A stretch of DNA of 64,000 bases from UBA2336 sp046294915 (GTDB lineage Bacteria > Bacteroidota > Bacteroidia > Cytophagales > Cyclobacteriaceae). The stretch is from NCBI GenBank assembly GCA_046294915.1, contig JBKBOE010000001.1, positions 1 through 64,000 on the forward strand. The letters are read 5' to 3'. Positions within the stretch are counted from its first letter, which is position 1. Each line of letters opens with the position of its first letter. Position numbers and translations under genes: made by a program. The notes under the pieces were generated by a model that did not search any database, was not told the DNA's origin, and saw nothing but the letters and a program-made list of their open reading frames with translations. Positions 18,943 to 26,888 of the stretch are shown piece by piece.

Positions 18943-19790
18943 AAATGGGGTTTAATGGCTGCTACTATCCGGTCTTTACCGGAAATATCTTTCTGAATGG
19001 AAACACCGGTATAACCTTCCTGTATAAAAATTCCGGCTGTTTCGTTGCCAAAACGTTCATTGATTTCAACCAGCACCATCCCCCCTGGTTTTAATGCCTG
19101 CTTGCCTTTCGATGCAATGGCTTTGTAAAAAATCAGAGGATTGCCCGGTGCAAACAACGCTTCATGGGGCTCGAATTTTACCACGTTCGGTTGGAGGCTT
19201 TCTTTTTCGCCCAGATCAACATAAGGCGGATTGCTGATGATCAGATGAAGATTTTTGAAAGGGATTTCAGTGGTCAGGATATCGTGATGGATGAAAGAAA
19301 CAGTGGCTTTTAAACGACTGGCATTTTCATGCGCCACCAGCATGGCGCGATTACTCACATCGGTACCGTAAATTGTGGATCCTGGCAACTCAAGGTTTAA
19401 CGTTATGGCTATGCATCCGCTGCCGGTACCAATATCAAGGATGTGGGGATGATTAAACGGCCCAAGTTCATGTAGGGCGTAGTGAACCAGTTCCTCTGTT
19501 TCAGGACGGGGAATGAGTACGGACGGATTAACGTAAAAGGTTCTTCCGTAAAATTCGGTTTCTCCCAGAATATATTGAATGGGTTCACAGTTATTCATCC
19601 GGCTTATGCCTTCGGTTAAACGCGTTTGAAGTTCGGGGGTAAGGTTAACCGGGGTGCCAACCAGTATTTTCATTTTAGGCAGGCACAGCTCATGTTGCAT
19701 TAGCATCAGCACCTTTTCCCTGATCTCAGACACCGGCTCGTTCAAATCAATTTTGAGCATCAGTTCCACAAATAGCTTCCGGGAGTTCAC
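18939..19790 (-). CDS. prmC: Peptide chain release factor N5-glutamine methyltransferase
   Basis: PrmC methylates the Gln of the GGQ motif in release factors 1 and 2, using SAM, and is needed for efficient termination. The 283-residue protein has the N-terminal helical release-factor-binding domain, the SAM site ILDIGTGSGCIAITL (about 120-134) and the catalytic NPPY (about 187-190). Length is typical. It is divergent from ribD, with overlapping back-to-back promoter boxes between them, and is followed by the hydrolase with a 4-base overlap. Confidence 0.96.
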   Translation of the reverse strand: MNSRKLFVELMLKIDLNEPVSEIREKVLMLMQHELCLPKMKILVGTPVNLTPELQTRLTEGISRMNNCEPIQYILGETEFYGRTFYVNPSVLIPRPETEELVHYALHELGPFNHPHILDIGTGSGCIAITLNLELPGSTIYGTDVSNRAMLVAHENASRLKATVSFIHHDILTTEIPFKNLHLIISNPPYVDLGEKESLQPNVVKFEPHEALFAPGNPLIFYKAIASKGKQALKPGGMVLVEINERFGNETAGIFIQEGYTGVSIQKDISGKDRIVAAIKPHL

Positions 19791-19799
19791 GCTTTTATC

Positions 19800-19815
19800 A
19801 ATCTTTGCAAAGGTA
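19800..19815. promoter_or_regulatory. Back-to-back promoter boxes for prmC and ribD
   Basis: On the minus strand TACCTTTG (19815 to 19808) is a perfect box 17 bases before the prmC ATG. On the plus strand AATCTTTG (19800-19807) matches 7 of 8 positions and lies 11 bases before the ribD ATG at 19819. The boxes abut, forming the palindrome CTTTGCAAAG, so polymerase binding to one may exclude the other. Confidence 0.5.
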
Positions 19816-19818
19816 GGT

Positions 19819-20871
19819 ATGAACCGGCACGATCACCATCTGGATGAGCAGTTTATGAGGCGCGCACAGGAGTTGGCGCTTATGGGAATAGGCCATGTGA
19901 GCCCTAACCCGCTTGTAGGTTGCCTGGTAGTACATAATAAGCGCATCCTTGGTGAAGGATGGCACAAGCGATTTGGAGAAGCGCATGCCGAGGTAAATGC
20001 GCTGAACGCGGTAGCCGGTAGATCGCTTTTAAAGGAAAGCACAGTGTATGTAAACCTTGAGCCATGCGCTCACTTTGGCAAAACACCCCCGTGCGCTGAT
20101 CTGCTGATAAAACATAATGTAAGAAGAGTAGTCATCAGTAACGTTGATCCCAACCCGCTGGTAGATGGTGGCGGAATTCGAAAACTCAGAGAAGCCGGCA
20201 TTGAAGTGGTGAGCGGTATCCTTGAACAGGAGGGACGGGTATTGAATAAACGGTTCTTTACGGCAATGGAAAAGCATCGTCCTTATCTTATACTTAAATG
20301 GGCGCAAACGGCTGATGGGTTTATCGCCAAAGAAAACTACAGCTCAAAGTGGATCAGCAATGAGCATTCACGTAAACTGGTACATAAGTGGCGCAGCGAA
20401 GAGGATGCCGTGCTGGTGGGCACTAAAACGGTTTTTCATGATAACCCGAAGCTCAATGTGCGGGAATGGTCAGGAAGAAACCCAACGCGTATTGTTATTG
20501 ACCGGTTTTTAAAACTCAGCACCAAACTGCAGGTTTTTGATCGATTACAACCAACGCTGGTTTATAATGTATTAAAGCATGAGGAACACGATAATTTAGT
20601 TCTCGTGCGCATTGATGAACAGAATTTTTTGAATGACCTGGTTGCGGATTTGAACAAGAGAAATATTCAATCGGTACTGGTAGAGGGAGGCGCCCACACT
20701 CTGCAGTATTTTATTGATGCGGGTTTGTGGGATGAAGCCCGTGTGTTTATATCCGGCCATACCTTTGGCAGGGGAATTCGTTCGCCACAGTTTCATGGCA
20801 AGTTAATTTCGTGTGAACCCGTACTATCCGATACCCTCACAATCTATAAACCGGTTCATGGAAAAAGTTAA
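19819..20871 (+). CDS. ribD: Bifunctional riboflavin deaminase/reductase
   Basis: RibD performs deamination then reduction of the pyrimidine intermediate in riboflavin synthesis. The deaminase domain shows zinc ligands in HAEVNAL (His56, Glu58 as proton shuttle) and PCAHFGKTPPC (Cys83, Cys92). The reductase domain begins near 150 (LKWAQTADGFIA) and includes VEGGAHTLQ. At 350 residues it is full length. The ATG at 19819 is chosen because it begins just before the conserved deaminase start; an in-frame start at 19654 would read antisense through prmC. The cupin gene downstream begins inside the last codons. No FMN riboswitch is visible. Confidence 0.97.
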   Translation: MNRHDHHLDEQFMRRAQELALMGIGHVSPNPLVGCLVVHNKRILGEGWHKRFGEAHAEVNALNAVAGRSLLKESTVYVNLEPCAHFGKTPPCADLLIKHNVRRVVISNVDPNPLVDGGGIRKLREAGIEVVSGILEQEGRVLNKRFFTAMEKHRPYLILKWAQTADGFIAKENYSSKWISNEHSRKLVHKWRSEEDAVLVGTKTVFHDNPKLNVREWSGRNPTRIVIDRFLKLSTKLQVFDRLQPTLVYNVLKHEEHDNLVLVRIDEQNFLNDLVADLNKRNIQSVLVEGGAHTLQYFIDAGLWDEARVFISGHTFGRGIRSPQFHGKLISCEPVLSDTLTIYKPVHGKS

Positions 20872-21217
20872 CATCAGCGAAAAATTCACCCGGATCAGCG
20901 ATTACTGGAATCCGCGGATAATCGGAGAGCTGAACGGCCAGCAGATAAAAGCTGCCCGGCTTAAGGGGGAGTTCATCTGGCATTACCACGAACACGAAGA
21001 TGAATTATTTTTGGTAACCAAGGGAAAGTTGAAAATGGAATTCCGCGATAAAACAATTGAGATTGGAGAGGGGGAATTCATTATTGTTCCGCGAGGCGTT
21101 GAGCATAAGCCCGTAGCAGAAGAAGAGGTTGAATTGTTATTGTTTGAGCCGGCATCTACATTGAATACGGGAAACGTTGAAAATGATAAGACAAAGAGGG
21201 AGTTGAAAAAAATTTAA
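20858..21217 (+). CDS. Small cupin protein
   Basis: A 119-residue single cupin barrel with ligand motif WHYHEHEDELFLVTKG and second motif PRGVEHKP, matching the small cupin_2 type. It begins at ATG 20858, overlapping the ribD stop by 14 bases; a GTG at 20813 is less likely because it lies deeper in ribD and adds non-family residues. The GAF-type sulfoxide reductase gene follows 2 bases later. The function of these cupins, often next to metabolic genes, is unknown. Confidence 0.85.
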   Translation: MEKVNISEKFTRISDYWNPRIIGELNGQQIKAARLKGEFIWHYHEHEDELFLVTKGKLKMEFRDKTIEIGEGEFIIVPRGVEHKPVAEEEVELLLFEPASTLNTGNVENDKTKRELKKI

Positions 21218-21219
21218 TC

Positions 21220-21702
21220 ATGGCCGAAGAACTGATCATTTCGTCATCAACCCATAAAAAGGAAAAGTATCAAACCCTGATACCACAACTTGAATCGTTG
21301 ATTAGCGGAGAGCCGGACCTCATTGCCAACCTGGCGAACATAGCGGCTGCGCTCAAACAAACCATGAATTTTTTCTGGGTAGGTTTTTATTTGGTTAAAG
21401 ATAACCAGCTGGTACTTGGGCCATTTCAGGGCCCGATCGCCTGTACGCGCATTGATCTTGGCAAAGGAGTATGCGGAGTTGCCTGGAAAGAAAAAAGGGT
21501 GATCGTTGTTCCTGATGTGGATGAATTTCCCGGACATATTGCCTGCAGCTCGGCTTCAAAGTCGGAAATTGTTTTACCAGCGTTTAAAAATGGAGTGGTA
21601 AAACTTGTTCTGGATGTGGACAGCGATAAACTGAGCGATTTTGATGTTGTTGATGAAACTGAACTTGGGAAAATAATCCGGCTCCTTGAGGCCAGACTCT
21701 AA
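21220..21702 (+). CDS. msrC: Free methionine-(R)-sulfoxide reductase (GAF domain)
   Basis: The enzyme reduces free Met-R-sulfoxide in the cytoplasm. The 160-residue GAF-domain protein has the three cysteines of the family: Cys75 in GPIACTRI, Cys85 in GKGVCGVAW and Cys109 in HIACSSASKSEIVLP. These correspond to the catalytic and resolving cysteines of E. coli fRMsr (84, 94, 118), and the surrounding sequence is the same. It follows the small cupin by 2 bases and likely shares the ribD transcript. Confidence 0.93.
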   Translation: MAEELIISSSTHKKEKYQTLIPQLESLISGEPDLIANLANIAAALKQTMNFFWVGFYLVKDNQLVLGPFQGPIACTRIDLGKGVCGVAWKEKRVIVVPDVDEFPGHIACSSASKSEIVLPAFKNGVVKLVLDVDSDKLSDFDVVDETELGKIIRLLEARL

Positions 21703-21739
21703 AGAGAAATATTTACCTTCATTCCGGGAAACCGTAAGG

Positions 21740-22720
21740 ATGAGCAAACTTATTACCGTATTTATTTTGCTGGTTTGTCAACCCGGCTTCACCCAGATTG
21801 GATCCAAAGCGCAAAGCGGTAAGCCAACAGGAACCTGGGTAAATAACCAGTTTGGTTACCAGATGATGTTGATATTAAATGAAGACGGCACCGGTGAATT
21901 TGACGGTGAAATGATCCGGTACACCATTACAGGAAATAAGCTCAGCATAACGCAAGCGGCCATTGCTACGCAATACACCTTTTCAGTGGCTGCCGCTACA
22001 CTAACACTTTCCGGTGGCGATATTGACGGCACCATTACTTTCAACCGGCTTACAGCAGGTAATGAGGGTACCAAAAGTACCCCGGTGCAAGCGCAAAGCA
22101 ATTCCACCATAAATCCGGCAATTCTCGGAACCTGGTCGGGTTACGGAGAGACAATTGAATTTCGTGCCGATGGCCAATGCAATTATCGCGGAGAACAATT
22201 TACTTACCGGATTGCTGGTAAAAGTATTGTACTGCAAACTCCTTTAGGTGATGCTGCTCTTGAATATCAAGTCAACAATAACCAGCTTGTTCTTACGGCT
22301 AACGGCCAAACCTTTACATACACCAAATCAGCGGCTTCATCTGTTTCATCATTGGGCGGAAAAGCACGGGTAGCCCCCGAACTGGTGGGTAAGTGGTGTT
22401 TTGTCAATGTGTACAGCAACAGCAGCGGAGGCAGCAGCACCGAAAAATGCCTTACCCTGAATGCCGATGGCACCTATGAATATTATGGCGAAACATCGCG
22501 CAGTGTGAATACCGATGCATTTTACGGAGGAACCAACTCACAAAGTGTGGACCGTGGTACCTGGACGTACGATGGAGTTCGGATACAGTATGTTTCACAA
22601 ACCGGCAGAGGGTCAGGATCCTATACACTTGAAAAACGCAACCACCCTAAAAACAACGATCCGATGATTGTGTTGGATGGTGAGACGTACGTAACGCAGT
22701 ATCAAAAAGCGCCCTGGTAA
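21740..22720 (+). CDS. Exported protein with three lipocalin-like beta repeats
   Basis: A 326-residue secreted protein. The ATG at 21740 opens a signal peptide (MSKLITVFILLVCQPGFTQ). Three related modules follow, each beginning G-T-W or G-K-W and containing a D/E-G-T/Q-x-x-Y/F strand: about 32-115, 130-210 and 225-320. The pattern resembles lipocalin-like domains of Bacteroidota surface or periplasmic proteins, which can bind hydrophobic ligands. An earlier in-frame TTG lies inside the preceding gene. The specific role is unknown. Confidence 0.75.
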   Translation: MSKLITVFILLVCQPGFTQIGSKAQSGKPTGTWVNNQFGYQMMLILNEDGTGEFDGEMIRYTITGNKLSITQAAIATQYTFSVAAATLTLSGGDIDGTITFNRLTAGNEGTKSTPVQAQSNSTINPAILGTWSGYGETIEFRADGQCNYRGEQFTYRIAGKSIVLQTPLGDAALEYQVNNNQLVLTANGQTFTYTKSAASSVSSLGGKARVAPELVGKWCFVNVYSNSSGGSSTEKCLTLNADGTYEYYGETSRSVNTDAFYGGTNSQSVDRGTWTYDGVRIQYVSQTGRGSGSYTLEKRNHPKNNDPMIVLDGETYVTQYQKAPW

Positions 22721-22805
22721 GAAAAGCAGCCATTCGCATAATTTGCTGTTGCTGAAATCGCTTTTTAGAGTACCTTTTATTCCGTTAAATCATAATCTGA
22801 CAACC

Positions 22806-23948
22806 ATGGAAAAGAATTTTACCCGAAGGAACTGGCTCAAATCAGCTGCAGCCCTTGGAGCGGGTTTACCGCTAAGTTTATCGATCGCTGAGGAACTGAT
22901 GGCTGCACCCGTCAGTCGGGCCGAACAATTGCATGGCATATTCCGCCCCGGCAAACTGGTAAGGCTGGGCTCAAATGAAAATCCGTATGGTCCTTCAACC
23001 AAAGCACGTGAGGCTATTAAAGCGTCTATTACCGAGCATAACCGTTATTCGTTTGCCGAGTCGCAGGAGTTTAAAAAAGTACTTGCCGAAAAGGAAGGGG
23101 TTTCTCCTGATCATATTCTGCTTGGTGCAGGTTCAGGCGAATTACTGGCACTGGCCGGCATGAGTCTGGGTATTGAAGGGGGGTCGGTACTTTCGGCATT
23201 CCCCACGTTTCGCACGCTCATGGAGTTTGCCGTTCGGTTCAATGCGCGTTGGGATAAGGTTGATTTGGATGAAACCCTTACCCACAACCTCGAAGGATTG
23301 GCCTCGGCCGTTAAGCCCGACACAAAAATTATTTTTGTGGTTAATCCGAATAATCCAACCGGGACGATCGTAGAGGCATCCAAGCTGAAAAGTTTCTGCG
23401 AGGAAATGGCACGCAGAGCCATTGTTTATGCCGATGAAGCCTACCTTGAATTTCTTGAGCCAAGCCAGCAGCATTCAATGATTGACTTGGTGCGAAGCGG
23501 GCATAACGTAATTGTGTCGCGCACTTTTTCAAAAATTTATGGCCTGGCGGGCTTACGATTAGGGTATATTATAGCTAAACCTGAAATTCTGCAACGCATG
23601 GCCAAATACCAGCCGGGCACTATCATCAACCAGCCCGTGCTTGCTGCTGCCAGAGCCAGCCTGGGCGATAATGAGTTTATGGGTTATACCCGCAGGAAAA
23701 ATGCTGAGGCCCGTGATTACTTCTGTAAGTACCTCGATAGCAAAAAATGGTTTTATGGAAAATCGCACGCTAACGTGGTACTGTTTCCGGCACCGAAAGA
23801 CGGCAAAACCATTTTGGAAGAAACCGAGAAGCGGGGTTTCCAGATACGCATCTGGGACTATCAGGGCAAAGAGTGGTGCCGGGTTAGCATTGGCACGCTG
23901 GATGAGATGAAGGCGTTTACCAAAGCATTCGATGAAGTTATTGCCTGA
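22806..23948 (+). CDS. Tat-exported histidinol-phosphate-aminotransferase-like PLP enzyme
   Basis: A 380-residue fold-type I aminotransferase with an N-terminal twin-arginine signal (FTRRNWLKSAAALGAGLP, RR at residues 7-8), so it is predicted to fold in the cytoplasm with PLP and be exported. Motifs match HisC: GSNENPYGPS (55-64), NPNNPTG (180-186), YADEAYLEF and the PLP Lys243 in TFSKIYGLAGLRLGY. Exported homologues in Bacteroidota have no clear role. The start at ATG 22806 places the RR motif correctly; an earlier in-frame TTG near 22743 adds residues without signal character. Confidence 0.88.
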   Translation: MEKNFTRRNWLKSAAALGAGLPLSLSIAEELMAAPVSRAEQLHGIFRPGKLVRLGSNENPYGPSTKAREAIKASITEHNRYSFAESQEFKKVLAEKEGVSPDHILLGAGSGELLALAGMSLGIEGGSVLSAFPTFRTLMEFAVRFNARWDKVDLDETLTHNLEGLASAVKPDTKIIFVVNPNNPTGTIVEASKLKSFCEEMARRAIVYADEAYLEFLEPSQQHSMIDLVRSGHNVIVSRTFSKIYGLAGLRLGYIIAKPEILQRMAKYQPGTIINQPVLAAARASLGDNEFMGYTRRKNAEARDYFCKYLDSKKWFYGKSHANVVLFPAPKDGKTILEETEKRGFQIRIWDYQGKEWCRVSIGTLDEMKAFTKAFDEVIA

Positions 23949-24042
23949 GCAGTAATGCGATCACGTTAACGGGTGATTGACAAAATATACCCCAGCTTTT
24001 GCATGCCTGCTGACCGGTTGTAGGGGATAAGGTATCACAGAC
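23949..24042. other. Intergenic stretch with no recognised feature
   Basis: The 94 bases after the Tat-aminotransferase gene show no ORF, promoter box or hairpin that I can support. They lead into the tRNA-derived direct repeat starting at about 24043. Confidence 0.5.
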
Positions 24043-24190
24043 TTCGCTGGTTAGACTACCAACAAAAAATCCCGCCATGGCGGGAGTGCTGGTTTTGCTT
24101 GCAAAAGAGGAGGGATTCGAACCCCCCGAGCCCCGTGAAGGGCTGCCGGTTTTTGCCGAAGGCATCCCTTCGGGGCAAGACCGGTGCAAT
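24043..24190. repeat. Degenerate tandem copy A of the tRNA-Ser/terminator region
   Basis: This stretch aligns with 24241-24366 at an offset of 197-198 bases, covering a short leader (TTCGCTGGTTAGACTACC versus TTCGCTGATTAGGCTACC), the terminator and the 3' half of the tRNA. It is therefore a tandem duplication that includes sequence downstream of the tRNA. Confidence 0.75.
24064..24085 (-). terminator. Terminator of the degenerate tRNA copy
   Basis: Stem TCCCGCC / GGCGGGA (24070-24085) with a 2-base loop, followed on the minus strand by TTTTTTG. It is the counterpart of the hairpin at 24262-24283 but the stem sequence has changed while pairing is kept. Confidence 0.7.
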
Positions 24191-24219
24191 TCCCAAAGGG
24201 ATGGCTTTGCCACAGGAAT
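24102..24219 (-). pseudogene. tRNA-Ser pseudogene with hairpin insertions
   Basis: The T arm, long variable arm and anticodon-stem halves are nearly identical to the intact tRNA-Ser. Changes that should destroy function are a 22-base insertion in the anticodon loop (24154-24175, itself able to fold as CCGAAGG...CCTTCGG), an extra C in the T-arm region, about 8 extra bases in the D-arm region with TCCCAAAGGGA, two changes in the 3' acceptor strand, and loss of the 5' acceptor strand. Confidence 0.75.
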
Positions 24220-24240
24220 ACCCTTTTGCTGAGACAGCGT

Positions 24241-24366
24241 TTCGCTGATTAGGCTACCAACAAAAAATCCCGGATAGCGGGATCGCTGGTTTTGCTTGCA
24301 GAGGAGGAGGGATTCGAACCCCCGAGCCCCGTGAAGGGCTGCCGGTTTTCAAGACCGGTGCAATCA
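24241..24366. repeat. Copy B of the tandem repeat (intact tRNA side)
   Basis: The partner of the degenerate copy at 24043-24190, including the leader TTCGCTGATTAGGCTACC, the terminator and most of the functional tRNA-Ser. Confidence 0.75.
24262..24283 (-). terminator. Terminator of tRNA-Ser
   Basis: Stem ATCCCG (24267-24272) and CGGGAT (24278-24283) with a 5-base loop, followed on the minus strand by TTTTTTG. It lies 15 bases past the tRNA 3' end. Confidence 0.75.
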
Positions 24367-24385
24367 ACCGCTCTGCCACTCCTCT
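24299..24385 (-). tRNA. tRNA-Ser (anticodon TGA)
   Basis: An 87-base class II tRNA on the minus strand. The acceptor stem AGAGGAG pairs fully with CTCCTCT, discriminator base G is the serine identity base, the anticodon loop CTTGAAA contains TGA (reads UCA), the long variable arm is CCCTTCACGGGG-like, and the T loop carries GGTTCGAATCC. No CCA is encoded. A degenerate copy lies directly downstream. Confidence 0.95.
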
Positions 24386-24434
24386 AAAATTTTGGACAGC
24401 AAATGTATGCGATTAAACCTGTTCTGCCAAAGCA

Positions 24435-25973
24435 CTACTGGTTCTCTTCCCCAAAATCGGCAAAAGTCTTCTTCAGATCTTTATTGCTATAATCTGGTTG
24501 CTTTTGCTTAAAAGCATCCAGTTCAAGCAATACAATACGCTGGTCATTCAATACTGTTCTGAGTTTATCAATATCTTTTTCAAACTCCAATGTTCTTCGG
24601 GCAGATTTTTGGGCATACTTACGTGCAAATTCATCACCGGCTGATTGCGCCCGGTTACGGATATCCACATTAATTTTTATTTTATCCATAATATCGTCTT
24701 TCGATTTGCCGATAACTTCCGTTACCTCCAGCGTGTTCATGGTTAACACGGTAGTACCGCCAACAGCGGATACCACCTTGGCCTGATCCGGTTCAAACAT
24801 AACGGGCGAAAATCCCGTTACGGCACCTAGTGATGCATTAACCATGGAGCGTTTTTTCTTTCCCTTCTTGGCTTTCTTGTAATCTACATTCAGTTTTTTC
24901 TGATTTTCATCAAGCAGATTTATCAATTCCAGAGCACTGACCAGGCTGTTGCGGTATTTTTGATATTGAAGAGCATCCTTTAAAAGCAGGTTCTCCGTAT
25001 CGGTAACTACTACAATTACTTTCTTCTGGGTTCGGTTGCCTTCCTTGTCCACACAAAAGAAAACCAGGTCAGTCTTCAGGCTTTTTTGTGTGTCATCCAC
25101 AAAATCATAACCAGGAGTCCAGATAAATTCGTATTGCAGCTGGGTATTTTCTTTTAAAGCAGCCTGCGAAATCCTCGGGTCTGATGGAATAAAACCCACG
25201 CTTAAAACGTCATCATCGCCATTCGGATCAGATATGTAAAGTTTCAGGCTGATGGTCGCATCTTCTTTAATTGTGAAAAGGGAATCTCCCGGCACGATCA
25301 GAATCTCCGGAGGTAAATCCAATTGAGTTTGTGCAATGCGAAGCCTTCCGCGGGTTTCGGCCTTCATCGGCTGGTCCTGTACAATAAACTCGATGGTCAA
25401 AGGGGTATTCTTGAGCGCATTAAACTGGTTGCGTGAGGGTGTCCAGGTAATCAAACCCTGCGAAGTCATGTTGGCGCCTTCGGGCAAAGTGGATGAAACG
25501 GGCTTGAATACAACCGGGTCGCCATCCGGATCAGAAACATATTCTGCAGGAATCTGATAACTGTTTCGGGTTGCTTGTTTAACGTAAAATACAGGCAACT
25601 CTTCTATAGCCGGAAAGCGATTAACATGATGAATGGTAAAGGCGATGGTCTTTCGTACACGAGCCCCGTCTTTCCACAGGGCCACAATCGGGATGGCAAG
25701 CTCTTTCGTTTGTTCAATGCGGTCGACTAAGTCGAATGAGGGAACCCAGTTAAAATTACCAATTGAATCGATTTGAATTCCCAGGTGCTCAAATCCCGGT
25801 ACTGAAATACTGTGCAGGCCGGCACCCGGAATTGCCTTCAGTTTAAAAGAAATGCGTTCGCCTTCTTTGCGCGTATTCCATCCTGCTGAATCCGGAAATA
25901 TCAAGTCATGCCCGTTTTGGCCAAATAGTCCATGAGCCGCAATAACAAAACCCAAATAAAAAATGATTCGCAC
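24435..25973 (-). CDS. Exported protein with Ig/cadherin-like repeats and coiled C-terminus
   Basis: A 512-residue secreted protein with signal peptide (MRIIFYLGFVIAAHGLFGQ). The middle contains beta-sandwich repeats with calcium-type motifs YVSDPDGDPVVFKP (about 134-147) and YISDPNGDDDV (about 245-255), as in putative Ig or cadherin-like domains. The C-terminal third (about 335-512) is charged and helical with a short hydrophobic patch near 385-415. I do not recognise a named family. It has its own promoter box and lies divergent from the alkyltransferase-like gene. Confidence 0.75.
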   Translation of the reverse strand: MRIIFYLGFVIAAHGLFGQNGHDLIFPDSAGWNTRKEGERISFKLKAIPGAGLHSISVPGFEHLGIQIDSIGNFNWVPSFDLVDRIEQTKELAIPIVALWKDGARVRKTIAFTIHHVNRFPAIEELPVFYVKQATRNSYQIPAEYVSDPDGDPVVFKPVSSTLPEGANMTSQGLITWTPSRNQFNALKNTPLTIEFIVQDQPMKAETRGRLRIAQTQLDLPPEILIVPGDSLFTIKEDATISLKLYISDPNGDDDVLSVGFIPSDPRISQAALKENTQLQYEFIWTPGYDFVDDTQKSLKTDLVFFCVDKEGNRTQKKVIVVVTDTENLLLKDALQYQKYRNSLVSALELINLLDENQKKLNVDYKKAKKGKKKRSMVNASLGAVTGFSPVMFEPDQAKVVSAVGGTTVLTMNTLEVTEVIGKSKDDIMDKIKINVDIRNRAQSAGDEFARKYAQKSARRTLEFEKDIDKLRTVLNDQRIVLLELDAFKQKQPDYSNKDLKKTFADFGEENQ

Positions 25974-25998
25974 AGTTGATTTAGCTTAAAAGTGGCCT

Positions 25999-26006
25999 CA
26001 AATTTA
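25999..26006 (-). promoter_or_regulatory. Promoter -7 box (TAAATTTG) of the Ig-like exported protein
   Basis: Perfect TAnnTTTG on the minus strand from 26006 to 25999, 25 bases before the ATG at 25973. No clear -33 element was found. Confidence 0.5.
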
Positions 26007-26028
26007 GCAAGACAATCGCGCTATCGAT

Positions 26029-26373
26029 ATGGCAGGTAAGAAAAAGGCCCACTACAAACCAAATTTCTTCAGTGAGGTATATGCAGTGGCAAGGCTGATT
26101 CCAAGAGGCCGGGTAACCAGTTACGGTGCCATTGCCAATTATCTGGGTACAAAAATGAGTTCGCGTATGGTAGGCTGGGCTATGAATGGTGCTCCAAAAA
26201 ATGTTCCTGCTCACCGTGTGGTAAACCGCAATGGCCTGCTAACCGGCAAGCACCATTTTAAAACACCTTACACGATGGAGCGACTGCTTGCCAGGGAAGG
26301 CATTCAGGTGGTTAACGACAAAATCGTGGGGTTTAGCGACATTTTCTGGGACCCCGCCCGCGAGTTGCTTTAA
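26029..26373 (+). CDS. Alkyltransferase-like protein (MGMT family, active Cys replaced by Ala)
   Basis: A 114-residue protein matching the DNA-binding and active-site domain of O6-methylguanine-DNA methyltransferase: RGRVTSYGAIANYLG helix-turn-helix with RVGW-type arginine finger (SRMVGWAM) and the active-site segment VPAHRVV. The acceptor Cys of PCHRV is Ala61, so it cannot take the methyl group. Alkyltransferase-like proteins (Atl) with Trp or Ala here instead bind damaged DNA and recruit nucleotide excision repair. That role is inferred from the family. Confidence 0.9.
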   Translation: MAGKKKAHYKPNFFSEVYAVARLIPRGRVTSYGAIANYLGTKMSSRMVGWAMNGAPKNVPAHRVVNRNGLLTGKHHFKTPYTMERLLAREGIQVVNDKIVGFSDIFWDPARELL

Positions 26374-26510
26374 AACTGTTCAAATTCTGGAATAGACTCT
26401 CCCAATTCTGGAAACCCTCACCTTTAAATCCCTGAAATTTTGCAAAAAGGGCCGATTTCTTACACGGCATACGAATTGGCATAGGTAAGCCAAACTGAAG
26501 CGTAAACTGT

Positions 26511-26834
26511 ATGAAAAAGATTATCCTGCTGCTGGCCGTTAGCCTTCTTCTGGCCTCCGCCATGTCGCTCTCAGCGGCTGTTATACCGAGCAATAACGAT
26601 GAGGTGGTTGATATTGTAAATACCAAATACAAGAACCTGTTTGTATTCAGGGCCGAACGAAAATTAATCGGTGCCAAAGTGGAAGTATACTCCATGAATG
26701 GCGACCTGGTAACCGCTCAACGCCTGCACAGAAGGAAAATGATCATCGACTTCTGCGATGTAAAGTTTGGTGAATACACCATACGGATTACAAAAGGAGA
26801 GGAGAAACAGGAGTTTTACTATGTAAAGAAATAA
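26511..26834 (+). CDS. Small exported protein resembling a stand-alone T9SS-type C-terminal domain
   Basis: A 107-residue product with signal peptide (MKKIILLLAVSLLLASAMSLSA). The rest (about 30-107) reads like the beta-sandwich of type A sorting domains: KNLFVFRAE, AKVEVYSMNGDLVTAQ, IIDFCDVKFGEYTIRI, then YYVKK. Such domains normally end long secreted proteins, whereas here it is almost the whole mature protein. It could be a small structural protein of the same fold. No close neighbours suggest a role. Confidence 0.7.
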   Translation: MKKIILLLAVSLLLASAMSLSAAVIPSNNDEVVDIVNTKYKNLFVFRAERKLIGAKVEVYSMNGDLVTAQRLHRRKMIIDFCDVKFGEYTIRITKGEEKQEFYYVKK

Positions 26835-26861
26835 TTCCGCACGGAAGCGGATAACGGCAAC

Positions 26862-26881
26862 ACCAACGTGGGGTTGGTTTT
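26862..26881 (+). terminator. Weak terminator after the small exported protein
   Basis: Stem ACCAAC / GTTGGT with a 5-base loop followed by TTTAAT. It lies 27 bases past the stop of the gene at 26511-26834. The U-run is short, so confidence is modest. Confidence 0.4.
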
Positions 26882-26888
26882 AATCGGG

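Noticed and set aside
24043..24385. Duplicated tRNA 3' end as attL/attR of an integrated element
   Set aside because: The copies are under 200 bases apart, no integrase or cargo lies between them, and the duplicate includes terminator and leader sequence, so tandem duplication explains it better.
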